A stretch of 64,000 nucleotides of DNA from Komagataeibacter xylinus. Its GTDB lineage: Bacteria > Pseudomonadota > Alphaproteobacteria > Acetobacterales > Acetobacteraceae. Under the pieces are notes generated by a model. The model was not told the DNA's origin. It saw nothing but the letters and a program-made list of their open reading frames with translations, and did no database searches. Position 1 is the stretch's first letter; every line of letters starts with the position of its first letter. The stretch lies in the NCBI RefSeq assembly GCF_004302915.1, contig NZ_QQBI01000001.1, positions 152,256-216,255 on the forward strand, read 5' to 3'. Position numbers and translations under genes: made by a program. Shown piece after piece: positions 16,976 through 26,613 of the stretch.

Positions 16976-18144
16976 TAGCCCATTACCTTTTCAAGAAAAC
17001 CAGAATAGATCGCCGTCAGCTGCTTCAGGTCGGCCAGTGCCACATGCTCATCCACCTTGTGCATGCTGGCCCCGACAAGGCCGAATTCGGCCACCGGGCA
17101 GTAGCGGCTGATGAAACGAGCATCAGACGTGCCGCCCCCGGTATCCAGCTTCGGCACATGGCCCGTTACCGCGCGCACGGCCCGGCGCAGGGCCTCGACC
17201 GGGGCATCGGGCATGGTCAGGAAGGATTCCCCGCTGATGGCAACCGCCACATCCGCCCTGGGCGCGTGCCGGGCCACCACCGTGCGGATCCAGCCTGCAA
17301 GGTCCGCGCCGGTATGCAGGTCGTTGAAGCGGATGTTGAGCCGCGCCTGCGCGCGTGCCGGTATGACATTGGTTGCCGTATTGCCCACGTCAAGGCTGGT
17401 GACCTGCAGGCTTGAAGGCTCGAACCACTCGCTGCCCGCGTCAAGCGGGGCCGCCGTCAGTTCGCCAAGCAGGGGGAGCAGCCGGTGAATGGGGTTATCC
17501 GCCCGGTGCGGGTAGGCCACATGCCCCTGCGCGCCATGCACGGTAATGCAGGCGTTCAGGCTGCCACGCCGCCCGATCTTGATGACCTCGCCCATCCCGC
17601 CCGGATTGGTGGGCTCGCCCACCACGCAGAAATCGGGGATCTGCCCGTTGGCCTGCATCCATTCCAGCACGCGCACGGTGCCGTTGGTGGCAGGGCCTTC
17701 CTCATCGCCGGTAATCAGCAGGCTGATCGTGCCCTGGGGCCTTGGCGTCTTTTGCAGGTACAGGCGCACGGCGGCGACGAAGGCGGCTATGCCCCCCTTC
17801 ATGTCGCATGCGCCACGGCCGAACAGGATGCCGTCGTGTATTTCGCCGCCAAACGGGTCATGCGCCCAGGTGGCGTCACCCACCGGCACCACATCCGTAT
17901 GGCCCGCAAAGCACAGATGCGGGTGCCCCGTGCCAAGGCGGGCGAACAGGTTGGGCGTGCGGGCGGCCCCCTCGCCAAAGGGCAGCAGGGTCACGCTGAA
18001 GCCGATGCCCTCGAGCACGGCGGCCAGCGCGTTGAGGGCACAGCCATCATCAGGCGTGACGGAAGGGCAGCGGATCAGTGCGCGCGCCAGCGCCACAACG
18101 CCACCGGGGTCCTGTTCCGGACCAGCCATTCCATCATCCGCCAT
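16975..18144 (-). CDS. dapE: Succinyl-diaminopimelate desuccinylase
   Basis: A di-zinc M20-family hydrolase that releases LL-diaminopimelate and succinate, in lysine and peptidoglycan synthesis. Visible metal ligands: His in CFAGHTDVVP, Asp in FGRGACDMKGGIAAF, Glu pair in TGDEEGPATNG, Glu in VVGEPTN and a C-terminal His in GASMHKVDEHVALADL. The dimerisation domain (VTVHGAQGHVAYPH region) is normal. 389 residues, standard size plus a short N-terminal extension. It follows dapD by 22 bases. Confidence 0.95.
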   Translation of the reverse strand: MADDGMAGPEQDPGGVVALARALIRCPSVTPDDGCALNALAAVLEGIGFSVTLLPFGEGAARTPNLFARLGTGHPHLCFAGHTDVVPVGDATWAHDPFGGEIHDGILFGRGACDMKGGIAAFVAAVRLYLQKTPRPQGTISLLITGDEEGPATNGTVRVLEWMQANGQIPDFCVVGEPTNPGGMGEVIKIGRRGSLNACITVHGAQGHVAYPHRADNPIHRLLPLLGELTAAPLDAGSEWFEPSSLQVTSLDVGNTATNVIPARAQARLNIRFNDLHTGADLAGWIRTVVARHAPRADVAVAISGESFLTMPDAPVEALRRAVRAVTGHVPKLDTGGGTSDARFISRYCPVAEFGLVGASMHKVDEHVALADLKQLTAIYSGFLEKVMG

Positions 18145-18166
18145 CAGGTTGTGCCTCCGTTGCCGA

Positions 18167-19015
18167 TCAGCCGCGCAGCAGCTCGTTGATCGAGGTCTTG
18201 GAGCGGGTGCGCTCGTCCACGCGCTTGACGATCACGGCGCAATCCAGCGACGGCAGCGGCTTGCCATCGGTCGAGGTGGCCTGGCGCGGCGGCAGGGTGC
18301 CGGGCACCACCACCGAGTAAGCCGGGACACGCCCCATGAAGACCTCGCCCGTGGCGCGATCCACGATCTTGGTGGACGCACCAAGGAACACGCCCATGGA
18401 CAGCACGCTGCCGCGCTCGACCACGACACCCTCGGCCACTTCCGAACGCGCGCCGATGAAGCAGCCATCCTCGATGATGACGGGCGCCGCCTGCAGCGGC
18501 TCGAGCACGCCGCCAATGCCCACGCCGCCGCTGATGTGGCAGTTCTTGCCAATCTGCGCGCAGCTGCCGATCGTCACCCACGTATCGACCATGGTGCCGC
18601 TATCAACATACGCACCGGCATTGACGAAGCTGGGCATGAGCACCACGCCCGGCGCGATAAAGGCCGAGCGGCGCACGATCGAGCCGGGAACCGCACGGAA
18701 ACCGGCGGCAGCGAAGGCGGCCTGATCCCAGCCAGCAAACTTCAGCGGCACCTTGTCATAGCTCGGCGCGCCCGCGCCGCCGCCCTCAACAAGGCGGTTA
18801 TCATTGAGGCGGAAGGACAGCAGCACCGCCTTCTTGAGCCATTCATTCACCACCCAGCCGCCAGCGCCCGGCGTGGCCACGCGCAGCTTGCCCGAATCCA
18901 GCGCCAGAAGGGCGGCTTCAACGGCATCACGGTCGGCGCCGGTCGTGGCGGTGGACAGCGTCTCGCGACGCTCCCACAGGGCCTCGATCTGGCTCTGGAG
19001 GGATGTATCGGTCAT
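18167..19015 (-). CDS. dapD: Tetrahydrodipicolinate N-succinyltransferase
   Basis: Transfers succinyl from succinyl-CoA to tetrahydrodipicolinate, committing flux to the succinylase branch of diaminopimelate synthesis; DapE two steps later is the next gene. A left-handed beta-helix hexapeptide repeat runs from about residue 100 to 235 ([37 protein letters not shown]). ATG 19015 begins [18 protein letters not shown], the usual N-terminus, giving 282 residues; ATG 19057 would add 14 residues without similarity. Confidence 0.95.
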   Translation of the reverse strand: MTDTSLQSQIEALWERRETLSTATTGADRDAVEAALLALDSGKLRVATPGAGGWVVNEWLKKAVLLSFRLNDNRLVEGGGAGAPSYDKVPLKFAGWDQAAFAAAGFRAVPGSIVRRSAFIAPGVVLMPSFVNAGAYVDSGTMVDTWVTIGSCAQIGKNCHISGGVGIGGVLEPLQAAPVIIEDGCFIGARSEVAEGVVVERGSVLSMGVFLGASTKIVDRATGEVFMGRVPAYSVVVPGTLPPRQATSTDGKPLPSLDCAVIVKRVDERTRSKTSINELLRG

Positions 19016-19154
19016 ATCGGCAAAATCCTGTCTGGGCTGGTTTTCCCGGCCTGTCATGGCCGCAAACCTGTATTAATCTGCCCGCGGACCATGCGGAGGA
19101 TCAGGGGGAATGTCAACGCACTCCCCTGCCCGCCAGCCCGCGTGGCACTGCGCA

Positions 19155-20060
19155 TCATGCGCTGCGAATGAGGGTTCCGGGCCCGGCTTCGGTAAAGAGC
19201 TCGAGCAGGCAGGCATGCTGCACCCGGCCATCGAGAATGACGGCGGCCTTGGCGCCGGCGCGGACGGCCTCGAGGCAGGTTTCCACCTTGGGGATCATCC
19301 CGCCCGAGATCATGCCGCTGGCAATGCCCTTGCGGGCGTCCTCGGCCGTGAGTTCGGGGATCAGTTTGCCATTACCATCAAGCACGCCCGGCACGTCGGT
19401 CAGCATCAGCAGGCGGCTGGCATTGACCGCGCCCGCGATGGCGCCGGCAGCGGTATCGGCATTGATGTTGTAGGTCTCGCCATTCGCACTGCTGCCAATC
19501 GGCGCAATGACCGGAATCAGCCCCGAGCCTGACAGCGCATAGATCACGCGCGGGTCGATGCGCTCGGGCTCGCCCACAAAGCCAAGGTCGAGCAGGCGAT
19601 CGGTTTCAACGCCGTTTTCCCGCGCGCGACGGATGAGCCTGCGCGCGGTGATCAGCCCGCCATCCAGCCCCGAAATGCCGACCGCCAGCGCGCCAGCGCG
19701 GTTGATGAGGCCCGCCACCTGCTTGTTCACCTTGCCGCCAAGCACCATCTCGATCACGTCGATCATGGCGGCATCGGTCACGCGCAGGCCATCGATGAAG
19801 GAGGATTCGATCTGCAGACGCTTGAGCATGGCGCTGATCTGCGGGCCACCGCCATGCACCACCACAGGGTTGACGCCCACCTGCTTTAGCAGGGCGATAT
19901 CGTGGCCGAACGCGGTGGACAGCGTGGTGTCAACCATCGCGCTGCCGCCATATTTCACCACGACCGTATCACCCGCATAGCGCCGCAGATAAGGCAGCGC
20001 CCTGGCCAGAACCTCGGCGCGTGCCTGTGCGTCCTGATCAGCCGATCCTGTTCCTGTCAT
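19155..20060 (-). CDS. argB: Acetylglutamate kinase
   Basis: Phosphorylates N-acetylglutamate in arginine synthesis. VVKYGGSAM (phosphate-binding Lys) and VVHGGGPQI lie near the N-terminus; AGAIAGAVNASRLLMLTDVPG and the GGMIPKVETCLEAVRAG segment are diagnostic. About 301 residues from ATG 20060, which has an AGGGA upstream; the frame extends 18 codons further without similarity. It sits between yihA and dapD, joining arginine to lysine precursor synthesis in one co-directional run. Confidence 0.95.
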   Translation of the reverse strand: MTGTGSADQDAQARAEVLARALPYLRRYAGDTVVVKYGGSAMVDTTLSTAFGHDIALLKQVGVNPVVVHGGGPQISAMLKRLQIESSFIDGLRVTDAAMIDVIEMVLGGKVNKQVAGLINRAGALAVGISGLDGGLITARRLIRRARENGVETDRLLDLGFVGEPERIDPRVIYALSGSGLIPVIAPIGSSANGETYNINADTAAGAIAGAVNASRLLMLTDVPGVLDGNGKLIPELTAEDARKGIASGMISGGMIPKVETCLEAVRAGAKAAVILDGRVQHACLLELFTEAGPGTLIRSA

Positions 20061-20135
20061 CCGAACGGTCCCTTCGCTCCTGACTGCTTCATATCCATTG
20101 CCCCGCCACATCACGGGGGCGGGCCCGCATGCGGC

Positions 20136-20819
20136 CTAGACCGGGTTGGCCAGGCGGGCGAGTTCGGCCCGCAGTTCCTCGATCCCGGTTCCAGTCGTGC
20201 TGCTCGTGGCCAGCACATCGGGGAAGGCGGCGGCATGCGCGCGCACGATCTCACCCACTTCGCGCAGCTTGGCTGCGAGCGCGGGCGGCTTTGGCACATC
20301 GCACTTGGTCAGCACGACCTGAAAGGTCACGGCCGCGCGGTCCAGCATCTTCATGATCTCTTCGTCGCTGGCCTTGAGTTCCACCCGGCTGTCAAGCAGC
20401 AGCACCACGCGGCGCAGCGTGGGCCTGCCACGCAGGTAGGAGAACATCATGCCCTGCCAGTCTTCCTTCACCGCCTTCGCCGCCTTGGCAAAGCCGTAGC
20501 CCGGCATGTCAACGAGCGTGAGGCGGTCGGCAAGTTCAAAGAAGTTGAGCTGCTTGGTCCGCCCCGGCTCGGACGAGGCGCGCGCCAGCGCCCTGCGCCC
20601 GGTCAGCGCGTTGATGAGGCTGGACTTGCCCACGTTGGAGCGGCCGGCAAACGCGATCTCGGGCAGGATCGGGTCGGGCAGCTGCCCAAGCTTCTGCGCG
20701 CCAAACACGAAGTTGAATTCACCGGCAAACAGCACGCGACCGGTCTCACGGTCGCGTTCCATTTCCTCTGGCGTGGGGGCTGGGGTCGAGAAATCCACCA
20801 TGTTGGTCCCTGCGGTCAT
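20136..20819 (-). CDS. yihA: Ribosome biogenesis GTPase YihA/EngB
   Basis: A small essential GTPase for 50S assembly. P-loop GRSNVGKSSLINAL, G3 DMPGYGFAKA, G4 TKCD and G5 TSSTTGTGI are all intact. The start at 20819 overlaps the yidC stop as ATGA, giving 227 residues; MVDF at 20801 is an alternative. The order yidC then yihA is widely conserved in alphaproteobacteria. Confidence 0.94.
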   Translation of the reverse strand: MTAGTNMVDFSTPAPTPEEMERDRETGRVLFAGEFNFVFGAQKLGQLPDPILPEIAFAGRSNVGKSSLINALTGRRALARASSEPGRTKQLNFFELADRLTLVDMPGYGFAKAAKAVKEDWQGMMFSYLRGRPTLRRVVLLLDSRVELKASDEEIMKMLDRAAVTFQVVLTKCDVPKPPALAAKLREVGEIVRAHAAAFPDVLATSSTTGTGIEELRAELARLANPV

Positions 20820-22582
20820 TTCTTCCCGGCCGGCAGCTTGGCCTGGCCGGTCGCTGCTGCGGCGGCCTTGGTGTTCATGCGGCGCTGGATCACGGTCTGC
20901 TGCAGCATGGTCAGCAGGTTGTTCCAGCAATAATAGATCACGAGGCCAGCGGGCTGGCGCGCCATGAAGAAGGTGAAGATGATCGGCATGAACTGGAACA
21001 TCTTCTGCTGCGCCGGATCAACCGAAGGGGCCGGGTTCAGCTTCTGCTGGATGAACATGGTCAGCCCGAACGCCATCGGCCACAGGCCAAGCTGGAGCAT
21101 GGGCGAGATGACCGAGGGATCCCACGGGATCAGCCCGAACAGGGTGAACAGGTTTGTCGGGTCAAAGGCCGAGAGGTCATGGATCCAGCCAAAGAACGGC
21201 GCGTGACGCATCTCGATGGTCACGTACAGGTCCTTGTACAGGCACCAGAACACGGGGATCTGCAACAGCATGGGCAGGCAGCCGCTGGCGGGGTTCACGC
21301 CTTCCTGCTTGTACAGCCCGATCATCTGCTGGTTGAGCGCCATCTGGTCGTCTTTATAGCGCTCGCGCAGGGCTTTGATCTTGGGCTGGAGCTGGCGCAT
21401 CTTGCCCATGGAATGGAACTGCTTGGTAGCCAGCGGGAAGAACAGCGCCTTGACCAGCAGGGTGAACGCCATCAGCGCGAGGCCAAAATTGCCCAGCATG
21501 GTGTTCAGCCAGTCCAGCACCGTGAAAATGGGGCGCGTGAGGAACGCAAACCAGCCGAAATCAACCGCTTTCCAGAAATCGGGGATATGCTGGCTGGATT
21601 CGTATTTCTCCAGCAGCGGCACTTCCTTCGCGCCGGCAAAGACATGGCTCTCGGTGCTGGCCTCGCCGCCTGCCGCCACAACCAGCGGCGCGCGCGCGGT
21701 AAAGCCGACATCATAGATGCCCTTGTCCCCGCCCTGCGAGAGGAAGGCGTAATTGGCCGCGACATCGCTATCCTGCTGCGGAATCACGGCAGACAGCCAG
21801 TATTTGTCGGTAATGCCGGCCCAACCACCCTGGCCGGACTTGGACCACGCGATGTTGCCCGGCGGCACGGCTCCCTTGCGCAGCGACTTGTAGGAGCTTT
21901 CATCAAGCCGGTGGTCAATGACCGAGATCGGCCCCTCATGCACCAGGTAGCCGCCCGTCTCGACCGGGGTATAGCCACGCTCCACGCGAGAGAACGGATA
22001 GAGTGACACCCCATCGCTCCCGTGATTGACCACCTTCTGCGTGACCGTGAACATGTAGTTGGGGTCAATGGCGATGGCGATCTGGAACACCTGACCCTGG
22101 CCGTTATCCCAGCTCAGGGTCACGGGCTGGGCCTCGGTCAGCCTGTCGTGGTCGGCGGTCCAGACCGTATTGGCGTCGGGCACGCGCACCTGACCGCCGC
22201 TGATGTTGGTCCAGCCGACTTCGACAAGGTTGGGCTGCTCGCCGCCACGCGGCGCGAGCACGCGCACCAGCGGGCTGCCGTCCTTGACGGTTTCATGGTA
22301 ATTCTTGAGCACGAGGTCATCGAGCCGCGCGCCACGCAGGTCAAGCGAGCCAGCCACCCGACCAGCGTCAATCGTGACCCGCGGGTCGGGCGCGTCGGGC
22401 TTTGCCGCCTGGTCAGCTGCAGGGGTGGCAGCAGCATCGGCTGCGGCAGGAGCGGGCGCCGGTGCTGGCGCGGGAGCCTGCTGCTCGACTGTCTTATGGT
22501 TCTGCTGTGGCAGGAAATACTCGAAACCGACCAGCACTACGGCAGACAGTGCCGTTGCCACCATAAAACGCTTGATATCCAT
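20816..22582 (-). CDS. yidC: Membrane protein insertase YidC
   Basis: Inserts and folds inner-membrane proteins, alone or with SecYEG. Of 588 residues, helix 1 is VATALSAVVLVGFEYFL, followed by an Ala/Pro-rich linker (about 30-60), the large periplasmic beta domain (about 70-340) and five C-terminal helices with the FPLATKQFHSMGKMRQLQPK cytoplasmic loop. The hydrophilic-groove arginine is not assigned by eye. The start overlaps the yidD stop by one base (TGATG). Confidence 0.96.
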   Translation of the reverse strand: MDIKRFMVATALSAVVLVGFEYFLPQQNHKTVEQQAPAPAPAPAPAAADAAATPAADQAAKPDAPDPRVTIDAGRVAGSLDLRGARLDDLVLKNYHETVKDGSPLVRVLAPRGGEQPNLVEVGWTNISGGQVRVPDANTVWTADHDRLTEAQPVTLSWDNGQGQVFQIAIAIDPNYMFTVTQKVVNHGSDGVSLYPFSRVERGYTPVETGGYLVHEGPISVIDHRLDESSYKSLRKGAVPPGNIAWSKSGQGGWAGITDKYWLSAVIPQQDSDVAANYAFLSQGGDKGIYDVGFTARAPLVVAAGGEASTESHVFAGAKEVPLLEKYESSQHIPDFWKAVDFGWFAFLTRPIFTVLDWLNTMLGNFGLALMAFTLLVKALFFPLATKQFHSMGKMRQLQPKIKALRERYKDDQMALNQQMIGLYKQEGVNPASGCLPMLLQIPVFWCLYKDLYVTIEMRHAPFFGWIHDLSAFDPTNLFTLFGLIPWDPSVISPMLQLGLWPMAFGLTMFIQQKLNPAPSVDPAQQKMFQFMPIIFTFFMARQPAGLVIYYCWNNLLTMLQQTVIQRRMNTKAAAAATGQAKLPAGKK

Positions 22583-22866
22583 CAGCGACCCGCCAGACTT
22601 TTACTGTTTTGCATGCCACAGCCGCAGGCCGTGCCCGGAACAGGGTCGTGACCGCCCGCGTTCCACGGGTTGCAGCGCAGGATGCGCCACCCGGCCAGCA
22701 CGCTGCCACGCCCTGCCCCATGAAGGGCAATCGCGTCACGCGCATAATGACTGCATGAAGGGGAGAAACGGCAATGCGCGCCCCAGATGGGACGGATCAC
22801 CAGTTGATAGGCGCGAATCATCGCGCGCAGCACATGGGCAGGCAGGCTGATGGAAGACGTGCTCAC
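22582..22866 (-). CDS. yidD: Membrane protein insertion efficiency factor YidD
   Basis: A small membrane-associated helper of YidC. The family signature is complete: YQLVIRPIWGAHCRFSPSCS, HYARDAI, GWRILRCNPWNAGGHDPVP. 94 residues with a short Gly/Cys-rich tail. It overlaps rnpA by ATGA and yidC by TGATG. Confidence 0.93.
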   Translation of the reverse strand: MSTSSISLPAHVLRAMIRAYQLVIRPIWGAHCRFSPSCSHYARDAIALHGAGRGSVLAGWRILRCNPWNAGGHDPVPGTACGCGMQNSKSLAGR

Positions 22867-23243
22867 GATCCTTCCTTCACCCCGGCCTTGCTCAGGGCCT
22901 TGCGGTAATCGGCCAGAAGCGACTCGAACCGCCGCCCCCGCGTGCCAGAACGGCCTATGACCACGATATCGACGCCCTCAAGCGCCTGCTCGCGACCCAG
23001 AATCCGCACCACCTCGCGCAGGCGCCGCCGCACGCGGTTCCGCACGACGGAATTACCTACTTTTTTGGTAACGGTAAAACCAAAGCGGGCGGCATCCGCA
23101 TCACCGCGTTCAAGCGCCTGCAGCACCAGCCCCGGCATGGGAGCCTTGCGCCCCCTGGCCGCGACCCGCAGGAACTCGGCGCGTTTTTTAAGACGCGTGG
23201 ACTGATCGGCCACTTCAAGCCGCCCCTTTGTAGAGACATTCAT
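22863..23243 (-). CDS. rnpA: Ribonuclease P protein component
   Basis: The protein cofactor of RNase P, which matures tRNA 5' ends. Basic, 126 residues. The RNR motif is RNRVRRRLREVVR, preceded by FGFTVTKKVGNSVV; the N-terminal RLKKRAEFLRVAARG is also standard. Start 23243; rpmH lies 45 bases upstream on the same strand, the near-universal rpmH-rnpA pair. Confidence 0.95.
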   Translation of the reverse strand: MNVSTKGRLEVADQSTRLKKRAEFLRVAARGRKAPMPGLVLQALERGDADAARFGFTVTKKVGNSVVRNRVRRRLREVVRILGREQALEGVDIVVIGRSGTRGRRFESLLADYRKALSKAGVKEGS

Positions 23244-23288
23244 CGTTGCGGGCCCCTGAAGGCCCGTAACGTAAAGACGTCACCTGCC

Positions 23289-23423
23289 TCAGGCAGAAAG
23301 ACGCTTGCGGCCCTTGCTGCGACGGTTTGCAACAATCTTGCGGCCACCAACGGTTTCCATACGCGAACGGAAGCCGTGGCGACGCTTGCGGACCAGCTTC
23401 GAGGGTTGATACGTGCGCTTCAC
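23289..23423 (-). CDS. rpmH: 50S ribosomal protein L34, GTG start
   Basis: A 44-residue basic protein beginning [18 protein letters not shown] and ending [11 protein letters not shown]. The start codon is GTG with a GGGAG-type site upstream. It is first in the rpmH-rnpA-yidD-yidC-yihA run; the promoter should lie in 23424-23575, shared with the divergent small gene. Confidence 0.96.
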   Translation of the reverse strand: MKRTYQPSKLVRKRRHGFRSRMETVGGRKIVANRRSKGRKRLSA

Positions 23424-23575
23424 AACGGCACTCCCAGATTGACAATGACAGACAGGTTACGGAATAAATTCCATCAGGCCCCGCACCATGCGCACGACCC
23501 GAGCGGCGCCTTATACTGCCGCTTTCGGGCAACGTCAATGCTGCCCGCCCTTTGAGCCCGAACCGGATGATTTCC

Positions 23576-23803
23576 ATGTCCAGCCCCTCCCCCGACTCCG
23601 CCACTTCCATGACCGAAGCGCTCAGGCGGCATATCCACGACATTCGTGGCCACCTCTCGCCTGCCATGCTGCGGGCGGATTCGCTGGCCCTGAGCAAGGA
23701 TGAGCGCACCCGGGCCGCCGCGCGCGACATTATTGCAGCCCTCGAGGCCACCACGAAGGAACTCAGCGCCATGCGCCGCCTTTTGCCCGCGCGCCAGCCC
23801 TGA
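23576..23803 (+). CDS. Small protein resembling an isolated histidine-kinase DHp helix pair
   Basis: 75 residues from ATG 23576 (in-frame TTG 23552 and ATG 23567 are alternatives). Residues about 10-75 read as two amphipathic helices. The first contains HIHDIRGHLSPAMLRADSL, which resembles the H-box of HisKA domains; the second is RDIIAALEATTKELSAMRRLL. There is no ATPase domain. Short HDxRxxLxP proteins occur in other alphaproteobacteria, but I know of no assigned function. It ends 6 bases before the convergent gloA stop. That it is a phosphotransfer or kinase-interacting protein is inference only. Confidence 0.65.
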   Translation: MSSPSPDSATSMTEALRRHIHDIRGHLSPAMLRADSLALSKDERTRAAARDIIAALEATTKELSAMRRLLPARQP

Positions 23804-23809
23804 CGGTAA

Positions 23810-24205
23810 TCAGGCGTGGGGCTTTTCGATCAGTTCGATCTTGTAGCCATCCGGGTCTTCCACAAAGGCGATGAAGGTCGTGCCGAATTTGACCGGCCCT
23901 GGCTCGCGCGTGACCTTGCCGCCACCGGCGCGCACCTTCTCCACCAACGCCTTCACATCCGGCACGCCCAGCGCGAAATGACCAAAGCCGGTGCCCACGT
24001 CATAGCCGTCATCAACGCCCCAGTTATAGGTCAGCTCGATTTCGGCCTGGCCTGCGGCATTGTCGCCATAGCCAATGAATACAAGAGTGTATTTGCCTTC
24101 AGGCACCACCCTGCGCCGCAGCTCCTGCATGCCCAGCAGGTGGTAGAAGGCAAGGCTTGCCTCGAGGTCGCGCACGCGCACCATGGTATGGAGGTAGGTT
24201 CCCAC
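23810..24205 (-). CDS. gloA: Lactoylglutathione lyase (glyoxalase I)
   Basis: Converts the methylglyoxal-glutathione hemithioacetal to S-lactoylglutathione. A 131-residue vicinal-oxygen-chelate fold: metal His6 (YLHTMVRV), Glu in [10 protein letters not shown], His in GFGHFALGV and Glu in YKIELIEKP. It ends the long minus-strand run, 14 bases after lpxI, in the place where lpxB is common in relatives. Confidence 0.94.
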   Translation of the reverse strand: MGTYLHTMVRVRDLEASLAFYHLLGMQELRRRVVPEGKYTLVFIGYGDNAAGQAEIELTYNWGVDDGYDVGTGFGHFALGVPDVKALVEKVRAGGGKVTREPGPVKFGTTFIAFVEDPDGYKIELIEKPHA

Positions 24206-24219
24206 TGGTGTCTGTCCCT

Positions 24220-25089
24220 TCAGGTTGTTCTTGCGTCCCCGCCCGCAAATCCGGCGAGGAACAGTCCGGCCTCATCCGCCATGGCAATGCACGCAGCGGG
24301 ATCGGTCATCAGCGTGGCCCCGGCCTCGATGGCAATGCCGCGCAGTCCCGCTGCCGCAGCCCCCGCTACCGTGCGTGGCCCGATGGTGGGCAGATCGGCG
24401 CGGCGCTCCTGGTCGGGCTTGGCCATTTTGACCAGAACGCCGCCCGGCCGGTCGGGTTGCCGCAACGCGCCCACGCGCTCGAGCATGCGGTCGGTGCCTT
24501 CCAGCGCCTCAACCGCCAGCACCAGCCCGCCCTGCACTACACAGCCCTGCCCGATATCAAGCGCGCCCAGCTGGCGCACCACCCGGCGGCCAAGTTCCAT
24601 ATCGGCCAGGGCGGCTTTATCAGGTGCATGACACCCCATCGCGCCCTGACGGGCCACGGAACCGGCAAGATATTCATGCGCGCCGCGAATGGTGAAACCT
24701 TCCTCGCCCAGCACGCGCACGATGGCGCCCAGCAGGCCGTCATCACCCGCGAAAAGGGCCTTGCCGATGCGCGCGAGAATGCGCGCACCCGTGGCATCAG
24801 GCCGTAGGTTAACAAGGGAGGGCCGCCGCACCGGGCCAATCAGCACCAGGTCGCGGCAGCCATGTTCATGCAGGGCGGACAGGATTTCACCTGCCGCGGC
24901 AAGGCGGATCATGCGGTGGGGCCAGGGGCCGATCACATCCGGCTCGGCAAACCCCTGAAAGCCCACAATAAAAACCTGCCCCCCGGCCTGCGTTACCGCA
25001 CGGGCCACCTGGCCGGGCAACGGGCCGCCACCGGCAAGGATGCCGACACACCGCCCCGCAGGCCGAGCGGCTTCCCGCTCAGGCGCCAT
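24220..25089 (-). CDS. lpxI: UDP-2,3-diacylglucosamine diphosphatase LpxI
   Basis: Hydrolyses UDP-2,3-diacylglucosamine to lipid X in lipid A synthesis; the alphaproteobacterial alternative to LpxH. 289 residues with [17 protein letters not shown] at the N-terminus, [10 protein letters not shown] in the middle and the C-terminal [19 protein letters not shown] segment that is typical of the family. Its start lies 11 bases inside the lpxA stop. Confidence 0.93.
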   Translation of the reverse strand: MAPEREAARPAGRCVGILAGGGPLPGQVARAVTQAGGQVFIVGFQGFAEPDVIGPWPHRMIRLAAAGEILSALHEHGCRDLVLIGPVRRPSLVNLRPDATGARILARIGKALFAGDDGLLGAIVRVLGEEGFTIRGAHEYLAGSVARQGAMGCHAPDKAALADMELGRRVVRQLGALDIGQGCVVQGGLVLAVEALEGTDRMLERVGALRQPDRPGGVLVKMAKPDQERRADLPTIGPRTVAGAAAAGLRGIAIEAGATLMTDPAACIAMADEAGLFLAGFAGGDARTT

Positions 25090-25996
25090 CGCTCTCGATC
25101 ATGTCGCCGCTCTGCACGCGTACAAGCCCGCGATGGCTGGGAGCTGCGATAAAATCGAGAATTTCAACCACGCGCGCATCATCACCATAGGTCTTGCGCA
25201 CCTGCTCGAGCCGGGTCTGGAACACGGTGCCGGTGGCATGCGCCGCCTTGGGGTACAGGCCGCGGAAGGCCTGGCGCATGCGCCGGATCTCATCGGGCTG
25301 CACGCCGTTGCGCCGCAGCCAGATCCAGTGCAGCCCCACCAGCCGCGCCCGGTTGCCCAGCACGCTGCCATACGGGATCACGTCGGCTTCCACGCCACAC
25401 ACGCCGCCCACAAGGGCCGCGTGGCCGATGCGCACGAACTGGTGCAGCGCTGCCGCCCCCATGATGCGGGCATCATCGCCAATCGTGACATGGCCGCCCA
25501 TGACCACGTTATTGACGATGATCACCCCACGCCCGAGCGTGCAGTCATGCGCCACATGCGAGTTGGCCATGATCAGGCAGTCCGGCCCGATGCGGGTGAC
25601 GCCCGTGCCAGTGGCCGTGCCGCGGTGAATGGTCACGTTTTCACGGATGATGGTGCGGGGCCCCACCACGCACGCGGTCGGCTCGCCCCTGTATTTCAGG
25701 TCCTGCGGCGCCATGCCCACGGTGGTGAACGGATAGCACACGACCCCCGCGCCCAGCGTGGTATGGCCATCAACCACCACATGCGAGATCAGTTCGGCAT
25801 TATCGCCGATCTCGACATCAGGCCCGACCGTGCACCACGGCCCGATCCGGACCCCGCTGCCAATGCGCGCCCGGCTGGAAACAATGGATGACGGATGGAT
25901 TTCAGGCGCTTTGTCACGCCGTTCATCCAGTTGGGTACCGTTAGATGAACTTCCTGCCAGAATAGCCTCCATCCCCGCAAGTAACTGTGGCTTCAC
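25079..25996 (-). CDS. lpxA: UDP-N-acetylglucosamine O-acyltransferase LpxA
   Basis: Adds the 3-O-acyl chain to UDP-GlcNAc from acyl-ACP, the first step of lipid A. Hexapeptide left-handed helix from about 35 to 215, with the catalytic His in NSHVAHDCTLG and LHQFVRIG. The usual GLKRRGF-type segment reads LHWIWLRRNGV. 305 residues against about 262 in E. coli; the extra part is an N-terminal leader of about 30 residues (start at 25996; 25972 is an alternative). Order lpxD-fabZ-lpxA-lpxI. Confidence 0.94.
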   Translation of the reverse strand: MKPQLLAGMEAILAGSSSNGTQLDERRDKAPEIHPSSIVSSRARIGSGVRIGPWCTVGPDVEIGDNAELISHVVVDGHTTLGAGVVCYPFTTVGMAPQDLKYRGEPTACVVGPRTIIRENVTIHRGTATGTGVTRIGPDCLIMANSHVAHDCTLGRGVIIVNNVVMGGHVTIGDDARIMGAAALHQFVRIGHAALVGGVCGVEADVIPYGSVLGNRARLVGLHWIWLRRNGVQPDEIRRMRQAFRGLYPKAAHATGTVFQTRLEQVRKTYGDDARVVEILDFIAAPSHRGLVRVQSGDMIESDGA

Positions 25997-26033
25997 AAAC
26001 CTTGGGCCGCGCTGCGACCCGTTCCCTGCGGGA

Positions 26034-26519
26034 TTACCCCATGATCATGGCGCTGAACGTCGCCTCGGCAACGGACACGCCATCAACGCGCGCAACGCCC
26101 TTGAACTTCCAGACATTGGCGCGGCTGCGTTCCTTCTCCACATGAATGTGCAGCTGGTCGCCCGGCCCCACGGGGCGGCGGAACTTCGCGCCGTCGATGG
26201 TCATGAAATAGACCAGCTTGCCCTCGAAGGCCTGGCCGAGCGTCAGCACCACGAGGGTCGCCGCCGTCTGGGCCATCGCCTCGATGATGAGCACGCCCGG
26301 CATGACGGGGCGGGCAGGAAAATGCCCCTGGAAATGCGGCTCGTTGACCGTGACATTCTTGATGCCAACCGCCGACTGCCCGAGCACGATATCGACCATG
26401 CGGTCAATCAGCAGGAACGGATAGCGATGGGGAATCGCTTCCATGATCCGCATGATGTCAATCGATTCCAGGGTCGCGGGCTTGGCGTCCGCTGGCAGTG
26501 CCTCTACTTCTTTATCCAC
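26034..26519 (-). CDS. fabZ: 3-hydroxyacyl-ACP dehydratase FabZ
   Basis: Dehydrates 3-hydroxyacyl-ACP in fatty-acid synthesis and shares the substrate pool with LpxA and LpxD. The hot-dog fold has the active-site His in [18 protein letters not shown] and the Glu in IIEAMAQ. The start is uncertain: GTG 26519 gives 161 residues, the family size, but lacks a clear ribosome site. ATG 26645 would overlap lpxD by 32 bases and add a segment without similarity. Confidence 0.93.
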   Translation of the reverse strand: MDKEVEALPADAKPATLESIDIMRIMEAIPHRYPFLLIDRMVDIVLGQSAVGIKNVTVNEPHFQGHFPARPVMPGVLIIEAMAQTAATLVVLTLGQAFEGKLVYFMTIDGAKFRRPVGPGDQLHIHVEKERSRANVWKFKGVARVDGVSVAEATFSAMIMG

Positions 26520-26613
26520 GTCGTCCAACCACTTGTTCGGTAAGGAAGGGAAAACCTGCCACCAGACGGGCCAGGCGCCTCCTACCGGTTGAATATCTGA
26601 TGACGTCTGGCGA

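Noticed and set aside
17546..19171. A 541-codon plus-strand frame
   Set aside because: Antisense to dapE and dapD; low-information composition.
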